A DNA stretch of 64,000 nucleotides from an uncultured Spirochaetaceae bacterium. GTDB lineage: Bacteria > Spirochaetota > Spirochaetia > Treponematales > Treponemataceae. Below the pieces are notes generated by a model. The model was given only the letters and a program-made list of their open reading frames with translations, did not search any database and was not told the DNA's origin. Shown piece after piece: positions 16,679 to 26,734 of the stretch (its first letter is position 1; each line of letters opens with the position of its first letter). Where the stretch lies: the NCBI GenBank assembly GCA_902785455.1, contig CACZYY010000003.1, positions 21,270 to 85,269 of the forward strand. The letters run 5' to 3'. The translations under genes and the position numbers were made by a program.

Positions 16679-18202
16679 ATGAGTGTTTTTAAAATATTTT
16701 CAATACTAATTCTCTCAACGACATATCTGGGAATCTTTACTCTTCGTGTTTTTCATTATGGATTCATATATGAGAGGCCTTCAGCAATAATTTTTGAATG
16801 TATTCCAACGGTTTCAATTTCATTTTTCCTGATTCTGGGCTGTGCTATTGTAGAGTACCCTATTCTTACCCGCTTTGAATCAATAATCAAAAAAGGGCGG
16901 AAGGACAAAGCCTCCATCACGGAATCAGATGTAGCTGTCTGCATGAACTGCTACAAAAAGTTTGATATCGCCATTGCGGCAGGAGATGCGATCGGTTTTC
17001 TTCTTGGAGCCGGTTCTACGGCAATAATTGAGTCTATAAAAGGGCTTGCTCCTTTTGACTCTCTTATCTTCCTTATTATTGAGCTCCAGAGCGTCGGCAT
17101 TGGCTTTTTGTGCTACACTATAATTGTATTTTTGGTCAAGCGTATCGTCATGACTTCACGGATGCAGGAAATCGGCATTCAGGTAAACGCAAATCTTTCA
17201 CGGAACTTTAACATTGCCATCGCCAGCTGTGTTTATATTTCAATCATGAACATGATTACCGTTCCGATCAATCTTCTTAAACATCCCGGCGAAGGAAATT
17301 TCGGCAAATATCTTCTATATTGTCTTATTGGTGCCGCGCTGGATGGTCTTATATGTTTCTGTACATATTATTTAATCATCAGAAAAATTCAGAAAAATGA
17401 AAAGCATATTAGTGCGACTCTCATTCATGAGACTCAGAACCTGGTCTCTGCTACGAAAGAATCTGCTGAAACCAGCCACAACCAGTCTACGGCCGTAAAG
17501 GAAATCGTTGCCACTATGCAGGATTCAACGGAGCTTGCCGGCAATATTAGTGAAAAGGTCAGTCATGTCACAAGCCTTGCAGAGCAATCCCGTGATGCCG
17601 TTTTGTCAGGCAGGGAAATTCTTCAGAGCAATGTAGACGAGCTTCTTGAAATCAAGAACACAAACAAACTCACGATTGAAGGAATCAAAGAGTTAAATAA
17701 AAAAATCAACAGCATCTGGGATATCGTATCCATTATCAATGTTGTTGCCGATCAGACTAAAATCATTGCTTTTAATGCTGAGCTTGAAGCCGCCTCTTCC
17801 GGCGAGGCTGGTAAAAACTTCCATATTGTCGCTACGGAAATCCGCCGTCTTTCTGACAATATCATCGACAGTATCAAGGAAATCAAGGGCAGAATCGACG
17901 AAATCCAAAAGGCCTCTGATTCTCTGATTCTTGACAGTGAAAAGGGCACCGAACAGATTAATTCTGGCTACAAGAGTGTAAAAAGTCTTGAAAGTGGATT
18001 TGAGAGCATCCTTCAGTCTTCAGAAAATACGGCTGTAAGTACTCATGAAATTCTTGATCATGTCAGTCAGCTTTCAAGTTCGAGCGAGCAGATTTTTATT
18101 ACCCTCAAGCAGATTGCTGAAGGAATCGAAAATTTTTCGGAATTCACATCAAATATTTCTTCTTCATCAGAAAATGTGCGGAAGATTGCAGGTTTATTAT
18201 AA
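16679..18202 (+). CDS. Methyl-accepting chemotaxis protein with a polytopic membrane sensor
   Basis: 507 residues. The N-terminal ~240 contain about six hydrophobic segments with no large periplasmic domain, so sensing is probably within or near the membrane. Then follows a cytoplasmic signalling domain with tip VVADQTKIIAFNAELEAASS and downstream FHIVATEIRRLSDNIID. No HAMP domain is evident. It shares its signalling domain, including TAVKEIVATMQD, with the next two genes. It is the first gene of the operon. Signals would pass through the adjacent CheW-like proteins to CheA. Confidence 0.9.
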   Translation: MSVFKIFSILILSTTYLGIFTLRVFHYGFIYERPSAIIFECIPTVSISFFLILGCAIVEYPILTRFESIIKKGRKDKASITESDVAVCMNCYKKFDIAIAAGDAIGFLLGAGSTAIIESIKGLAPFDSLIFLIIELQSVGIGFLCYTIIVFLVKRIVMTSRMQEIGIQVNANLSRNFNIAIASCVYISIMNMITVPINLLKHPGEGNFGKYLLYCLIGAALDGLICFCTYYLIIRKIQKNEKHISATLIHETQNLVSATKESAETSHNQSTAVKEIVATMQDSTELAGNISEKVSHVTSLAEQSRDAVLSGREILQSNVDELLEIKNTNKLTIEGIKELNKKINSIWDIVSIINVVADQTKIIAFNAELEAASSGEAGKNFHIVATEIRRLSDNIIDSIKEIKGRIDEIQKASDSLILDSEKGTEQINSGYKSVKSLESGFESILQSSENTAVSTHEILDHVSQLSSSSEQIFITLKQIAEGIENFSEFTSNISSSSENVRKIAGLL

Positions 18203-18218
18203 GGTTGGGTAAAAGAAT

Positions 18219-19988
18219 ATGAAAAAAAACAGCATTGAAATCGAAAAAAAAGTTTTTGAAATGAGTTATGTAAAGCGGTCCATGATTCTGATTGGGGCTC
18301 CGGTCGCCGTATTTTTTATCATTACCGCTATTATTGTAGCAAGTCTTGTCTCAAACTTTACTGAGCAGCAGGCTTACAGGCTTATGTATTCCAACATGCG
18401 TGAATGCGTCTTGAGCTTTGAGAAAACCCTTGCGCCGCCGGCAAAAGTTGTTGAATCGCTCAGCTTTTTGTTCAGCAATGGATTTTATAAGAGTGAATCA
18501 CAGAATGAAAAAGTTTTTGATGATGTTTCTCAAATTTATCCTGAGTTCCCTGGTTTTTATGGTGCAAAGATCGACGGTACAATGTATGCCGGGTCGAATA
18601 TTCTTATTCCAGAAGGCTATGATCCGAGCTCAGAAATCTGGTTCACTGGTGCAATAGACTTCGGCGGTGAACTTTATTTTTCTCCTGTCTATACAAATAA
18701 ACTTACAGATTCTCTTGTCGTAACAATTTCTAAAGTTGTCTATAAAGACGAAGAAGTTGACGGAGTTGTTGCCTTCGATTTCCCGATTGTTGATTTGCAG
18801 AATTTCGTCGGTGAAATAAAGAATGATGATCTTGATTTGTCATTTATTCTTTCTCCAGACGGTGATTTCTTTATGCATGAAGTTTATTTGCCTGATGAAA
18901 ACATCACAACCGTGGAAGGCGGCAAATATAAGAATCTGGGTGAAAATCTTCTTATGGCTGGTGATGATTTCATTTATGGAAAAATGAATGATATTGATTA
19001 TGTATTCAGGGTTTCTCCGATTCCTCTTGCCGGATGGTATTACGTTCTTGGCAAAAGTGTAAAAGACGTAGCCTCTTTCTCTCATGCAACAAGAATTCTT
19101 CTTATCTGTGCATTCACACTTCTGTTTGTCATAATCATGACAATCACAGCATTTATAATCAGTAGAATGCGCGCAAAGGAACAGGAAGCCAGTCGCCGTC
19201 TTATCGAAGAAACCCAGAGTCTTGCCGTTTCATCAAAAGAAAATGCCGCAACCGCCCAGGATCAGAACGCGGCCATCAAGGAAATTGTCGCCACAATGGA
19301 AGACAATACTGCCCTTTCTGAAGACATTTCTCAGAAAATCAAGGACGTTTCGGGCGTTGCAACCAAGACCAGCAGCGATGTAACGGAAGGCGTTTCATAT
19401 CTTGAAGAAAACGTGCGTCAGCTTCATGAAATTGCCCAGGCCAACCAGTCTACAATCAACGGAATCAAAAATCTCGGAGACAAAATCGAAAACATCTGGG
19501 ATATCGTTACCCTCATCAACTCGGTTGCCGATCAGGCAAAAATCATCGCTTTCAATGCTGAGCTTGAGGCTTCAACGGCTGGAGCTGCAGGGCGCAACTT
19601 CCATATCGTAGCGACTGAAATCCGCCGCCTCGCCGACGGAATCATCGATGGTACAAAGGAAATCAAGTCAAAAATCACAGAAATCCAGCAGTCTTCAGAC
19701 AGCCTGATTATTGCAAGTGAAAGCGGAACCGAAAAAATTCAGGAAGGTGTTGTTAATGCCAAAAACCTTGAGGAACGCTTCACAAGCATTAAGAATGCCT
19801 CTGAAATCACGGCGGACAGTGCAGGTGCAATCACTACGATAATCCAGCAGCAGACAATTGCGAGCGAGCAGATTCTTCTTACCCTCAAGCAGATTGCCTC
19901 TGGTGTTGAAAATTTCAGTTCTGCGACTACACACATCTCAGTTGCTTCAGAAACACTCAAGTCGATTGCAGAGGATTTGAATAAGTAA
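18219..19988 (+). CDS. Methyl-accepting chemotaxis protein with Cache-type sensor
   Basis: 589 residues: an N-terminal membrane segment (~residues 23-45), a periplasmic domain of about 240 residues with Cache-like sequence (FYGAKIDGTMYAG, IWFTGAIDFG, PVYTNKLTDSLVVTISKVV), a second membrane segment (~290-315), and a cytoplasmic signalling helix bundle. The tip reads SVADQAKIIAFNAELEAS. No HAMP is seen between membrane and signalling domain, and there is no C-terminal pentapeptide tether for CheR. Seventeen bases separate it from the previous gene. Confidence 0.92.
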   Translation: MKKNSIEIEKKVFEMSYVKRSMILIGAPVAVFFIITAIIVASLVSNFTEQQAYRLMYSNMRECVLSFEKTLAPPAKVVESLSFLFSNGFYKSESQNEKVFDDVSQIYPEFPGFYGAKIDGTMYAGSNILIPEGYDPSSEIWFTGAIDFGGELYFSPVYTNKLTDSLVVTISKVVYKDEEVDGVVAFDFPIVDLQNFVGEIKNDDLDLSFILSPDGDFFMHEVYLPDENITTVEGGKYKNLGENLLMAGDDFIYGKMNDIDYVFRVSPIPLAGWYYVLGKSVKDVASFSHATRILLICAFTLLFVIIMTITAFIISRMRAKEQEASRRLIEETQSLAVSSKENAATAQDQNAAIKEIVATMEDNTALSEDISQKIKDVSGVATKTSSDVTEGVSYLEENVRQLHEIAQANQSTINGIKNLGDKIENIWDIVTLINSVADQAKIIAFNAELEASTAGAAGRNFHIVATEIRRLADGIIDGTKEIKSKITEIQQSSDSLIIASESGTEKIQEGVVNAKNLEERFTSIKNASEITADSAGAITTIIQQQTIASEQILLTLKQIASGVENFSSATTHISVASETLKSIAEDLNK

Positions 19989-20005
19989 AAAAGTGGGGCT
20001 TTAAT

Positions 20006-21745
20006 ATGAGAAAAACTATAATATCCAGTATCTTTCCTCCGGTTATAGTCGCTCTGTTTGCCTGCCTTTCTTTCTATATTGTAAACACAAGAATCGTCAA
20101 GGAAAACGTGAACTCGACTGTTAATGCCGCTATTTATCAGCTAACGGGTGACGTTCAGGAAATTCTTCAGCCCAACATGGACAAGATGAGCAACTGGCAG
20201 GCAATTGTAGAAGAAATTCATGAAGAAAATGCTCTTTTCAGGGTTATGAAGGGCATTGCGGCCGATCTTTCAGAAGATACTCTCTTCTATTATGCAACTT
20301 CTGCTTCCCGTTTTAGTGAAGAGGGCTTTTTTATCAATAATTTGGGCTGGGAACCTGATGATACCTGGGATCCCAGTACGAGAACCTGGTTTAAAGAAGC
20401 TGTCGCAAATAACGGAAGGTTTACTTATACAGAACCCTATGTTGATGACAGAACAGGAAAGGTTTGTACTACTTTTTCACAGTCAGTCAAAGATAAAAAT
20501 GATAAGATCCTCGGTGTTGCGGCCATGGACGTGATGCTTGATGTTCTTTCCGATTTGGTTTCAAGGGCTTCAATATCACCTCACAGTAATGTTTATATAC
20601 TTCTTTCTGACGGGCGCTTTCTTACCAATCCTGATTCTTCAAAACTTATCAACGAAAATTATTTTACGGAAAGTGTCACCGCTGACTTGAAGAAAGGCGG
20701 ATACAGCGTTGAGGAATTCATCGGCGGTAACGGAACAAATATAATCCTCAGAAAGAATTTCTATGCCCTGCAGCGTATCGGAAATTCGCCCTGGTTTATT
20801 ATGGTTGACGGTCCTGTTTCTGATTTCAGTGCAAGGTTCATGCGGAATCTCGTAATAATTTTATGCGTTCTGCTTGTTCTTGGCGGTGGAAGTGCATTCG
20901 TAAACATGTGGCTTCTTAATTCAGTTCGGCGAAAGGAAAAGGAGCTTGCAAACAAACTTCTTTCAGAAACACAGAATCTTGCTGTTGCTTCAAAGGAAAA
21001 TGCCGCGACAAGTCAGGATCAGAGCACGGCTGTAAAAGAAATTGTTGCCACAATGGAGGACAACAATGCACTTTCAGAAAATATTTCTGAGAAAATAAAG
21101 GATGTTTCGGGTGTTGCCATAAAGACTAACGATGATGTTACCGAAGGTGTTTCTTATCTTGAAATGAATGTCAAGCAGCTTCATGAAATTGCTCAGGCAA
21201 ACCTCAATACAATCGAAGGAATCAAAGCTCTGGGTGGCAAAATCGAAAACATCTGGGATATCGTTACCCTCATCAACTCGGTTGCTGATCAGGCAAAAAT
21301 CATCGCTTTCAACGCTGAGCTGGAGGCTGCGAGTGCAGGTGAGGCCGGCCGAAATTTCCATATCGTAGCCACTGAAATCCGTCGGCTTGCAGACGGAATC
21401 ATTGACGGCACAAAAGAAATCAAGGAACGCATCACAGAAATCCAGCAGTCTTCGGACAATCTGATTCTTGCAAGTGAAAGCGGTACCGAAAAAATCAATG
21501 AAGGTGTCGAAAATGCGGCTAGTCTTTCAGAGCGATTTGAAAGCATTAAAAATGCTTCGGAAATCACAGCGAACAGTTCAAAAGACATTACGACGATAAT
21601 TCAGCAGCAGGCCGTTGCGAGCGAACAGATGCTTATCACCCTCAAACAGATTGCATCCGGTGTTGAAAATTTCAGTTCTGCAACTGAAAATATTTCCCGT
21701 GCATCTGAAATATTAAAAGATATTGCGGAAGATTTGAATAAATAG
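20006..21745 (+). CDS. Methyl-accepting chemotaxis protein with dCache-type sensor
   Basis: 579 residues built like the preceding receptor: N-terminal membrane segment, a double-Cache-like periplasmic domain with the recognisable DPSTRTWFKEAVANNGRFTY and VAAMDVMLDVLSDLV, a second membrane segment near residue 275-300, and a signalling domain nearly identical to the second MCP. The periplasmic part differs strongly from its neighbour, so this is duplication of the signalling half with a different ligand domain. dCache domains commonly bind amino acids or organic acids; the ligand here is unknown. Confidence 0.92.
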   Translation: MRKTIISSIFPPVIVALFACLSFYIVNTRIVKENVNSTVNAAIYQLTGDVQEILQPNMDKMSNWQAIVEEIHEENALFRVMKGIAADLSEDTLFYYATSASRFSEEGFFINNLGWEPDDTWDPSTRTWFKEAVANNGRFTYTEPYVDDRTGKVCTTFSQSVKDKNDKILGVAAMDVMLDVLSDLVSRASISPHSNVYILLSDGRFLTNPDSSKLINENYFTESVTADLKKGGYSVEEFIGGNGTNIILRKNFYALQRIGNSPWFIMVDGPVSDFSARFMRNLVIILCVLLVLGGGSAFVNMWLLNSVRRKEKELANKLLSETQNLAVASKENAATSQDQSTAVKEIVATMEDNNALSENISEKIKDVSGVAIKTNDDVTEGVSYLEMNVKQLHEIAQANLNTIEGIKALGGKIENIWDIVTLINSVADQAKIIAFNAELEAASAGEAGRNFHIVATEIRRLADGIIDGTKEIKERITEIQQSSDNLILASESGTEKINEGVENAASLSERFESIKNASEITANSSKDITTIIQQQAVASEQMLITLKQIASGVENFSSATENISRASEILKDIAEDLNK

Positions 21746-21761
21746 CATTTGAGGAGAAATC

Positions 21762-22265
21762 ATGAACGAAGAAATTGTTGAGCAGATAGCAAGGGAAAAC
21801 GAAAATAAAACAGAAGTAGTCGAAGAAAAAAAAATGACTACCTGGCTGATTTTCTCGATTGTCAAAAAAAAATATGCAGTACGTTCCAGTGATGTTCTTG
21901 AAATCATACGTGATGTGGCCGTTTACAAGCTGCCTTTCATGCCGACTTACATCGAAGGTGTCTTGAACAGGCGAGGAGATCCTTTCACGGTCATAAATCC
22001 CTGCGCTCTTATTGGCGAGGAGGACGGTAAAGCTCCAGACGAGCCTTTGTTCCTGATTCTCAAGCGTAATGACGATCAGCTTTCGCTGCATATTTCAGAT
22101 ATTTTGTTCTTTACGGATATAGAAGAAGGTGATTTGAATATTATCCCCGGCAACAATGAGGAAGGCTTTTTCTTGGGCACACTCGTTTACGGCGGAGATG
22201 AGATTCCGGCACTGAATACCAACGCATTTGAATTACTTATAAGGAAAGATCTTGGAAGCGCATAA
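21762..22265 (+). CDS. cheW: CheW-like coupling protein
   Basis: 167 residues with a single CheW fold: FSIVKKKYAVRSSDVLEIIR, PFMPTYIEGVLNRRGDPFTVINP. It would link the three MCPs to CheA. A charged N-terminal extension of ~25 residues rich in Glu and Lys precedes the domain. GAGGAG precedes the ATG. The reading frame overlaps the next gene by 14 bp. Confidence 0.9.
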   Translation: MNEEIVEQIARENENKTEVVEEKKMTTWLIFSIVKKKYAVRSSDVLEIIRDVAVYKLPFMPTYIEGVLNRRGDPFTVINPCALIGEEDGKAPDEPLFLILKRNDDQLSLHISDILFFTDIEEGDLNIIPGNNEEGFFLGTLVYGGDEIPALNTNAFELLIRKDLGSA

Positions 22266-22755
22266 TCATTTTACATGCATTGCATACGACACGATAGATT
22301 TTCTCATTCAAAGCAAATATGTCATTTTCGGCATTTATCTTGATGTTGAAAAAGATGTGAAGAACATCGTATTCAACCGCGAGACTTTACCTCATATCCA
22401 TATTGGTCATCTTCTTGAAAAAGAGTTTGGCTGTAAGTCACTGGAAGACTGCAATGTAGTTCTCGTTATGAAAAAGCAGAATTTTGCGACAGACGTTCAG
22501 AAAATGATTGAGGATTTTACTGAAACTGCTTTTCCTGCCAGCGGAAATCTTGCCGTCTCTGTGAACAGTTCCGTAGCTAGTAAAATCATGGACATCAAGA
22601 ACTTGCATTTGATTCCATCAAGCATTCGGGAGAGACTGAATGAATGTGGAGTGTGTGCAATAGGTTTGACAGGGAAAAAGCAAATCTTAATCTCTCCCGA
22701 CAACTTACTGAAAAAATTCTTTGCTGTCGGCTTAATTAAAAAGGTAGGATCATAA
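22252..22755 (+). CDS. Second, divergent CheW-like protein
   Basis: 167 residues that start with TTG; AAGGA sits about nine bases upstream within the end of cheW. The fold pattern (YDTIDFLIQSKYVIFGIYL, later ILISPDNLL) suggests a degenerate CheW domain lacking the usual glycine-rich turn. It may be an alternative coupling or scaffold protein. Position between cheW and cheB, with translational overlap, supports a role in the array. Assignment is from pattern and context. Confidence 0.65.
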   Translation: MEAHNHFTCIAYDTIDFLIQSKYVIFGIYLDVEKDVKNIVFNRETLPHIHIGHLLEKEFGCKSLEDCNVVLVMKKQNFATDVQKMIEDFTETAFPASGNLAVSVNSSVASKIMDIKNLHLIPSSIRERLNECGVCAIGLTGKKQILISPDNLLKKFFAVGLIKKVGS

Positions 22756-22756
22756 A

Positions 22757-23758
22757 ATGAAAATCATAATTGCGGACACTTCTGCTGTAGTTCGTGCAAT
22801 TTTTGAACAGAATTTGCAGAAATATTCCGATTTACAGATAATTGCCTCAGTTCCCAATTCCAGACAGCTTGCAAAAAGCATTCAGGAGAATGAACCTGAT
22901 GTTATAATCTGCGGCTTTGATTTGACTGAATCCATCATCTTTGAGGACTTTAAGAAATTTTCACAGTCAAATCAGATTCCTGTGCTTTTTCTGGCAGGAA
23001 GTGAAGAAGAACTTACAAAATCCAGGTCTCTTTCCCTTTCAGATTCAATGCTGAAGCCAAAGCTCAACAGCTACGACCCTTCATTTTTTGATTCTATTTC
23101 AGAACGTCTGGCTAAGATAATTTCCCAGTCACCCAGAAAATGCTCATGCGGCTCCGAGTCTTCTACTGGCGAAAATGCTTTTAAAATTCTTTGCATAGGG
23201 GCTTCCACTGGTGGTCCTTCTGCTGTTTCCCAGGTTCTCAAAGGCCTTGGAAAGAATTTTCCTCTTCCTGTCCTTTATGCCCAGCATATTGAGATTGGAG
23301 CTGATGAAAATCTTGCTTCCTGGCTGGCCGGAGAGTGTCACAACATTCACATCACTGTCGCCAGGGATGGTGAGGAAGCCAGACCCGGACACGTTTACAT
23401 GGCTCCCGCCGACAGACATCTTGTGATTGATTATGCAAAATCCAATGGAACTCCTGTCTTGCATTTGTCCGATGAAGAACCCGAACGGTTTTTGCGGCCT
23501 GCCGTAAACAAGCTTTTTAGAAGTGCGGCTCATTTTTATAAACAGAATTGCCTTGCGGTTCTCTTGACCGGAATGGGAATGGATGGTGCTGACGGCTGCA
23601 AGGTAATCTGCGACAGGGGTGGCTGGACTATTGTTGAAGATAAATCTACATGTACAGTTTTTGGAATGCCTGCCGCTGCGATTGAAGCGGGCGGAGCTAA
23701 GGAAATTTTACCGCGCGGTGATATTTCAAATCGAATTTTGGAACTGGTGAAAAAATGA
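22757..23758 (+). CDS. cheB: Chemotaxis protein-glutamate methylesterase CheB
   Basis: CheB removes methyl groups from MCPs. The C-terminal catalytic domain is clear: GASTGGPSAV with the nucleophilic Ser, YAQHIEIGADENLASWL and LTGMGMDGADG. The N-terminal receiver is degenerate: it keeps ADTSAVVR at the N-terminus and Asp55 in CGFDLTES, but lacks the usual Pro after the phospho-acceptor and the second acidic residue. AGGA precedes the ATG, and the last four bases overlap cheR. Confidence 0.93.
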   Translation: MKIIIADTSAVVRAIFEQNLQKYSDLQIIASVPNSRQLAKSIQENEPDVIICGFDLTESIIFEDFKKFSQSNQIPVLFLAGSEEELTKSRSLSLSDSMLKPKLNSYDPSFFDSISERLAKIISQSPRKCSCGSESSTGENAFKILCIGASTGGPSAVSQVLKGLGKNFPLPVLYAQHIEIGADENLASWLAGECHNIHITVARDGEEARPGHVYMAPADRHLVIDYAKSNGTPVLHLSDEEPERFLRPAVNKLFRSAAHFYKQNCLAVLLTGMGMDGADGCKVICDRGGWTIVEDKSTCTVFGMPAAAIEAGGAKEILPRGDISNRILELVKK

Positions 23759-24612
23759 TTCAAGAGAAAAAGATTGTGTTAACACAGGAAGAAACAGATT
23801 ATTTCATTTCTCTTTTAACGATGGGTACTGGAATCATACCGCGTTCAAGTCATCGTGCAGGAATTCAGACTTATATCGAAAAGAAAATTGCTGAAAAAAA
23901 CATTTCTGTCTCGGAATTCAAGTTAAATCTGCAGTCTGATAAAAATTTGTTTACGGAATTCATCAATGAGAGCACTGTAAATGAAACATATTTCTTCCGT
24001 GAAGAAAAGCAGTTTGCCCTTTTAAAGGAACGGTATTTCCCTATGTGGAAGGCTATGTTCCCTTCTGTGCCTATAAAAATCTGGAGTGCAGCCTGTTCTT
24101 ATGGAGAGGAGGCTTATTCTCTTGCCGTACTTGCAAAAGTCTGCGGCATAAAAGCTTTTGTTACTGCCAGCGACATCAATTCTGAAGTCCTTGACCATTG
24201 TAACAAGGGTGTTTTCTGGGAATCTTCAATTCGTTCTGTCGATGGTTTTTCTTTTAAAAATCTTCTTCTGCCTTACAAAACAAATGAAGGAAAAATCGTT
24301 TTCCCCGATGAAATTAAGTCTTGCATCCAGACCAGGAAAATAAATCTCTCAAAGATTGACTCTCCTCTTGGAGACGCGAACTTGCCCAAAAATCAGAACA
24401 TCATCTTCATCAGGAATGTCTTCATATATTTCAGTCAGGAGCTCCGTATAAGGATTTTAAATTCAATTATTGATAAATGTCTTGCGGAAGGGGGAATTCT
24501 TTTTGTTTCAATGAGTGAAATTGCACAGTTTGATTCGAACATGCTTCCTCCCTCTCTTGAAAAAGTTATGGACGGCAATATCTTTTATTTTAAGAAAAAA
24601 CAAGGGAGGTAA
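23755..24612 (+). CDS. cheR: Chemotaxis protein methyltransferase CheR
   Basis: 285 residues. CheR methylates receptor glutamates using S-adenosylmethionine. Signatures are NETYFFREEKQF, the SAM-binding IWSAACSYGEEAYSLA, TASDINSEVLDHC and the RNVFIYFSQE motif. Its ATG overlaps the cheB stop. The MCPs here have no C-terminal tether peptide, so CheR must bind the helical bundle directly. Confidence 0.93.
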   Translation: MIQEKKIVLTQEETDYFISLLTMGTGIIPRSSHRAGIQTYIEKKIAEKNISVSEFKLNLQSDKNLFTEFINESTVNETYFFREEKQFALLKERYFPMWKAMFPSVPIKIWSAACSYGEEAYSLAVLAKVCGIKAFVTASDINSEVLDHCNKGVFWESSIRSVDGFSFKNLLLPYKTNEGKIVFPDEIKSCIQTRKINLSKIDSPLGDANLPKNQNIIFIRNVFIYFSQELRIRILNSIIDKCLAEGGILFVSMSEIAQFDSNMLPPSLEKVMDGNIFYFKKKQGR

Positions 24613-24618
24613 AGTCAA

Positions 24619-26718
24619 ATGGCTAAAGTCTCGTCTGATATAATCGAAAGCTACGTTTCGGAGGTAAAGGAACTTCTGGAATCAGCCCGAAAAGATATAA
24701 TGACTCTCAAAAATTCTCAGAGCGATTCGGATGCACTTTCAAATCTTTTAAGAAGCCTCCACACAATCAAGGGCAATTCCAGAATGCTTGGATTCCCTAC
24801 GATCGAAAAGCTTTCCCATGCGGTAGAGGATATCTATAAAAGCGTTAAGGACGGTAAAATCAAGAATACAGACCGGCTTGTAAAGCTTGTGTATGCTGTA
24901 GCTGATAAAATCGAAGAATGTGTCGCCTCAATAATAAAAAAAGGCACTGATGAAAAGAATATCGAATCTTACCTCCTGTATTGTGACAAAATTGCGGCCG
25001 GTGAGCTTATCGACATAGATTCTTTCATAACTGAAATCAAACGTGAAAAGGGCGAAAATCTTGAAGATGATGACGAGGACGAATTCAACGAGCCTGTAAG
25101 TGAAATCCAGTCAATCCGAATCAAGCTTTCGCGTGTAAACGACATTATCACGGCCTTCGACACGATGATTACGCGGGAATTCCATCTTAAGCACCAGCTT
25201 GATGAACTCCAGAAATTCGAGGAATCCACAGGCAATCATGAGCTGGCAAAAATCCGCAAACAGTTTGAGAGTGACATTTATGCGCTGGAAACTTCTATTT
25301 TCAGTGTTCAGGAGCAGGTTTTCGATCTCCGTATGCTTCCAATCAGTATCGTCCTCAAGCCTCTTGAAAATACAATCGCACTTGAAAGCATGAATCTTGG
25401 GAAGGACGTAAAATGCGAAATTCCTTCAACGGATATTGCGATTGATAAAGTTATTCTGGAAGAACTTGGTGACATTCTCATGCACCTTGTCCGAAATGCC
25501 CTTGACCACGGAATTGAAAGCCCGGAAGAGCGCAAAAAGGCGGGCAAGGACAAGCAGGGAACAATCACAATCAGCTGCGTGCGAGAAGCAAAACACATTG
25601 AGCTTAAAATCAGCGATGATGGCCGTGGTCTTGATTACGAAAAAATCCGCGAAAAGGCAACAAAAGTCTATCCAGAGCGTACCGAAGAAATCAAAAATAT
25701 GAGCGACCGTGAGCTTTCTCAGTTCTTGTTCCAGTCAGGATTTTCTACAAAGGACAAGGTTACTGAACTTTCTGGTCGTGGAGTCGGTCTTGACGTAGTT
25801 TGGGCGACTGTCGAAAAAATCAAAGGAAGAATCAAAATCGAAAGTACGTCTGGCAAGGGAACTTCATTTATCCTGCATTTCCCGCTTTCTCTTTCTACCT
25901 TGCAGGGACTTTTCGTTTATTCCAACGATGAAAAATATCTCATTCCTTCGCAGCATATCGTTGACATCATTTACCGAAAAAAGAACGAGTACATTACCCT
26001 TCAGAATCAGAGCTATATACGGCTTGAAGGTCAGCTTATTCCGTGCTTCTCGCTTTCTTCTTTGTTTGACGAGCAGAAGGGCTATAAAAATCAGGATGCC
26101 GATTCAATCCTCATCGCCGAATACATGGAGCAGAGAATTGGCATTGTCGTTGAGCAGGTCCAGCAGTTCGTTTCGCTCGTCGTAAAACCCCTTCCTGCAG
26201 CTTTCAAGAATTTCTCTATTTTGCAGGGAATTGTCTTCGACGAGCATTATGATATCGTTCCGATTCTGCATGTTCCTGATATCCTCAAAAAATTCAAGTC
26301 ACTCCGTGGTTATGATATTAAAAAGTATGAGGCCGCGTCAAAAAAACGTGTCCAGCATATTCTTATCGTTGATGATTCTGACACCACGCGCCAGATTGAA
26401 CGCTCGATTCTTGAAGGTGCAGAATTTTCAGTCGATACGGCTGTTGACGGAATTGACGGTCTCGAAAAGGCCAAGGCCAAGCAGTATGACCTTGTAATGT
26501 CGGATAAAGACATGCCTCGAATGACCGGCCTTGTCCTTCTTGATAACCTTCGACGAATGGAGCAGTACAAGGAAGTGCCTGTCGTAATTGTTTCGGCGGA
26601 TCAGAGCCCTGAAGTTCTTGCGGAATTTAACAGGCTGGGCGCAAATGCGATTATCGCCAAGAGTGACTTTGAGCGAAGCAAGCTTATAAGCACAATCAAG
26701 AGTCTTTTAAAGGACTAG
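24619..26718 (+). CDS. cheA: Hybrid chemotaxis histidine kinase CheA with C-terminal receiver
   Basis: 699 residues. Order: Hpt domain with LLRSLHTIKGNSRMLGF (His48), dimerisation helices, kinase domain (N-box HLVRNALDHGIE; G1 DDGRGLDY; G2 GRGVGLDVV), CheW-like P5 (HFPLSLSTLQGLFV), and a receiver with IVDDSDTTRQIE and SDKDMPRMTG. No separate P2 (CheY-binding) domain is evident between Hpt and dimerisation parts. The built-in receiver may act as a phosphate sink or as the output. There is no free CheY in this operon. Confidence 0.94.
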   Translation: MAKVSSDIIESYVSEVKELLESARKDIMTLKNSQSDSDALSNLLRSLHTIKGNSRMLGFPTIEKLSHAVEDIYKSVKDGKIKNTDRLVKLVYAVADKIEECVASIIKKGTDEKNIESYLLYCDKIAAGELIDIDSFITEIKREKGENLEDDDEDEFNEPVSEIQSIRIKLSRVNDIITAFDTMITREFHLKHQLDELQKFEESTGNHELAKIRKQFESDIYALETSIFSVQEQVFDLRMLPISIVLKPLENTIALESMNLGKDVKCEIPSTDIAIDKVILEELGDILMHLVRNALDHGIESPEERKKAGKDKQGTITISCVREAKHIELKISDDGRGLDYEKIREKATKVYPERTEEIKNMSDRELSQFLFQSGFSTKDKVTELSGRGVGLDVVWATVEKIKGRIKIESTSGKGTSFILHFPLSLSTLQGLFVYSNDEKYLIPSQHIVDIIYRKKNEYITLQNQSYIRLEGQLIPCFSLSSLFDEQKGYKNQDADSILIAEYMEQRIGIVVEQVQQFVSLVVKPLPAAFKNFSILQGIVFDEHYDIVPILHVPDILKKFKSLRGYDIKKYEAASKKRVQHILIVDDSDTTRQIERSILEGAEFSVDTAVDGIDGLEKAKAKQYDLVMSDKDMPRMTGLVLLDNLRRMEQYKEVPVVIVSADQSPEVLAEFNRLGANAIIAKSDFERSKLISTIKSLLKD

Positions 26719-26734
26719 AACAGGGGGAACGAAG

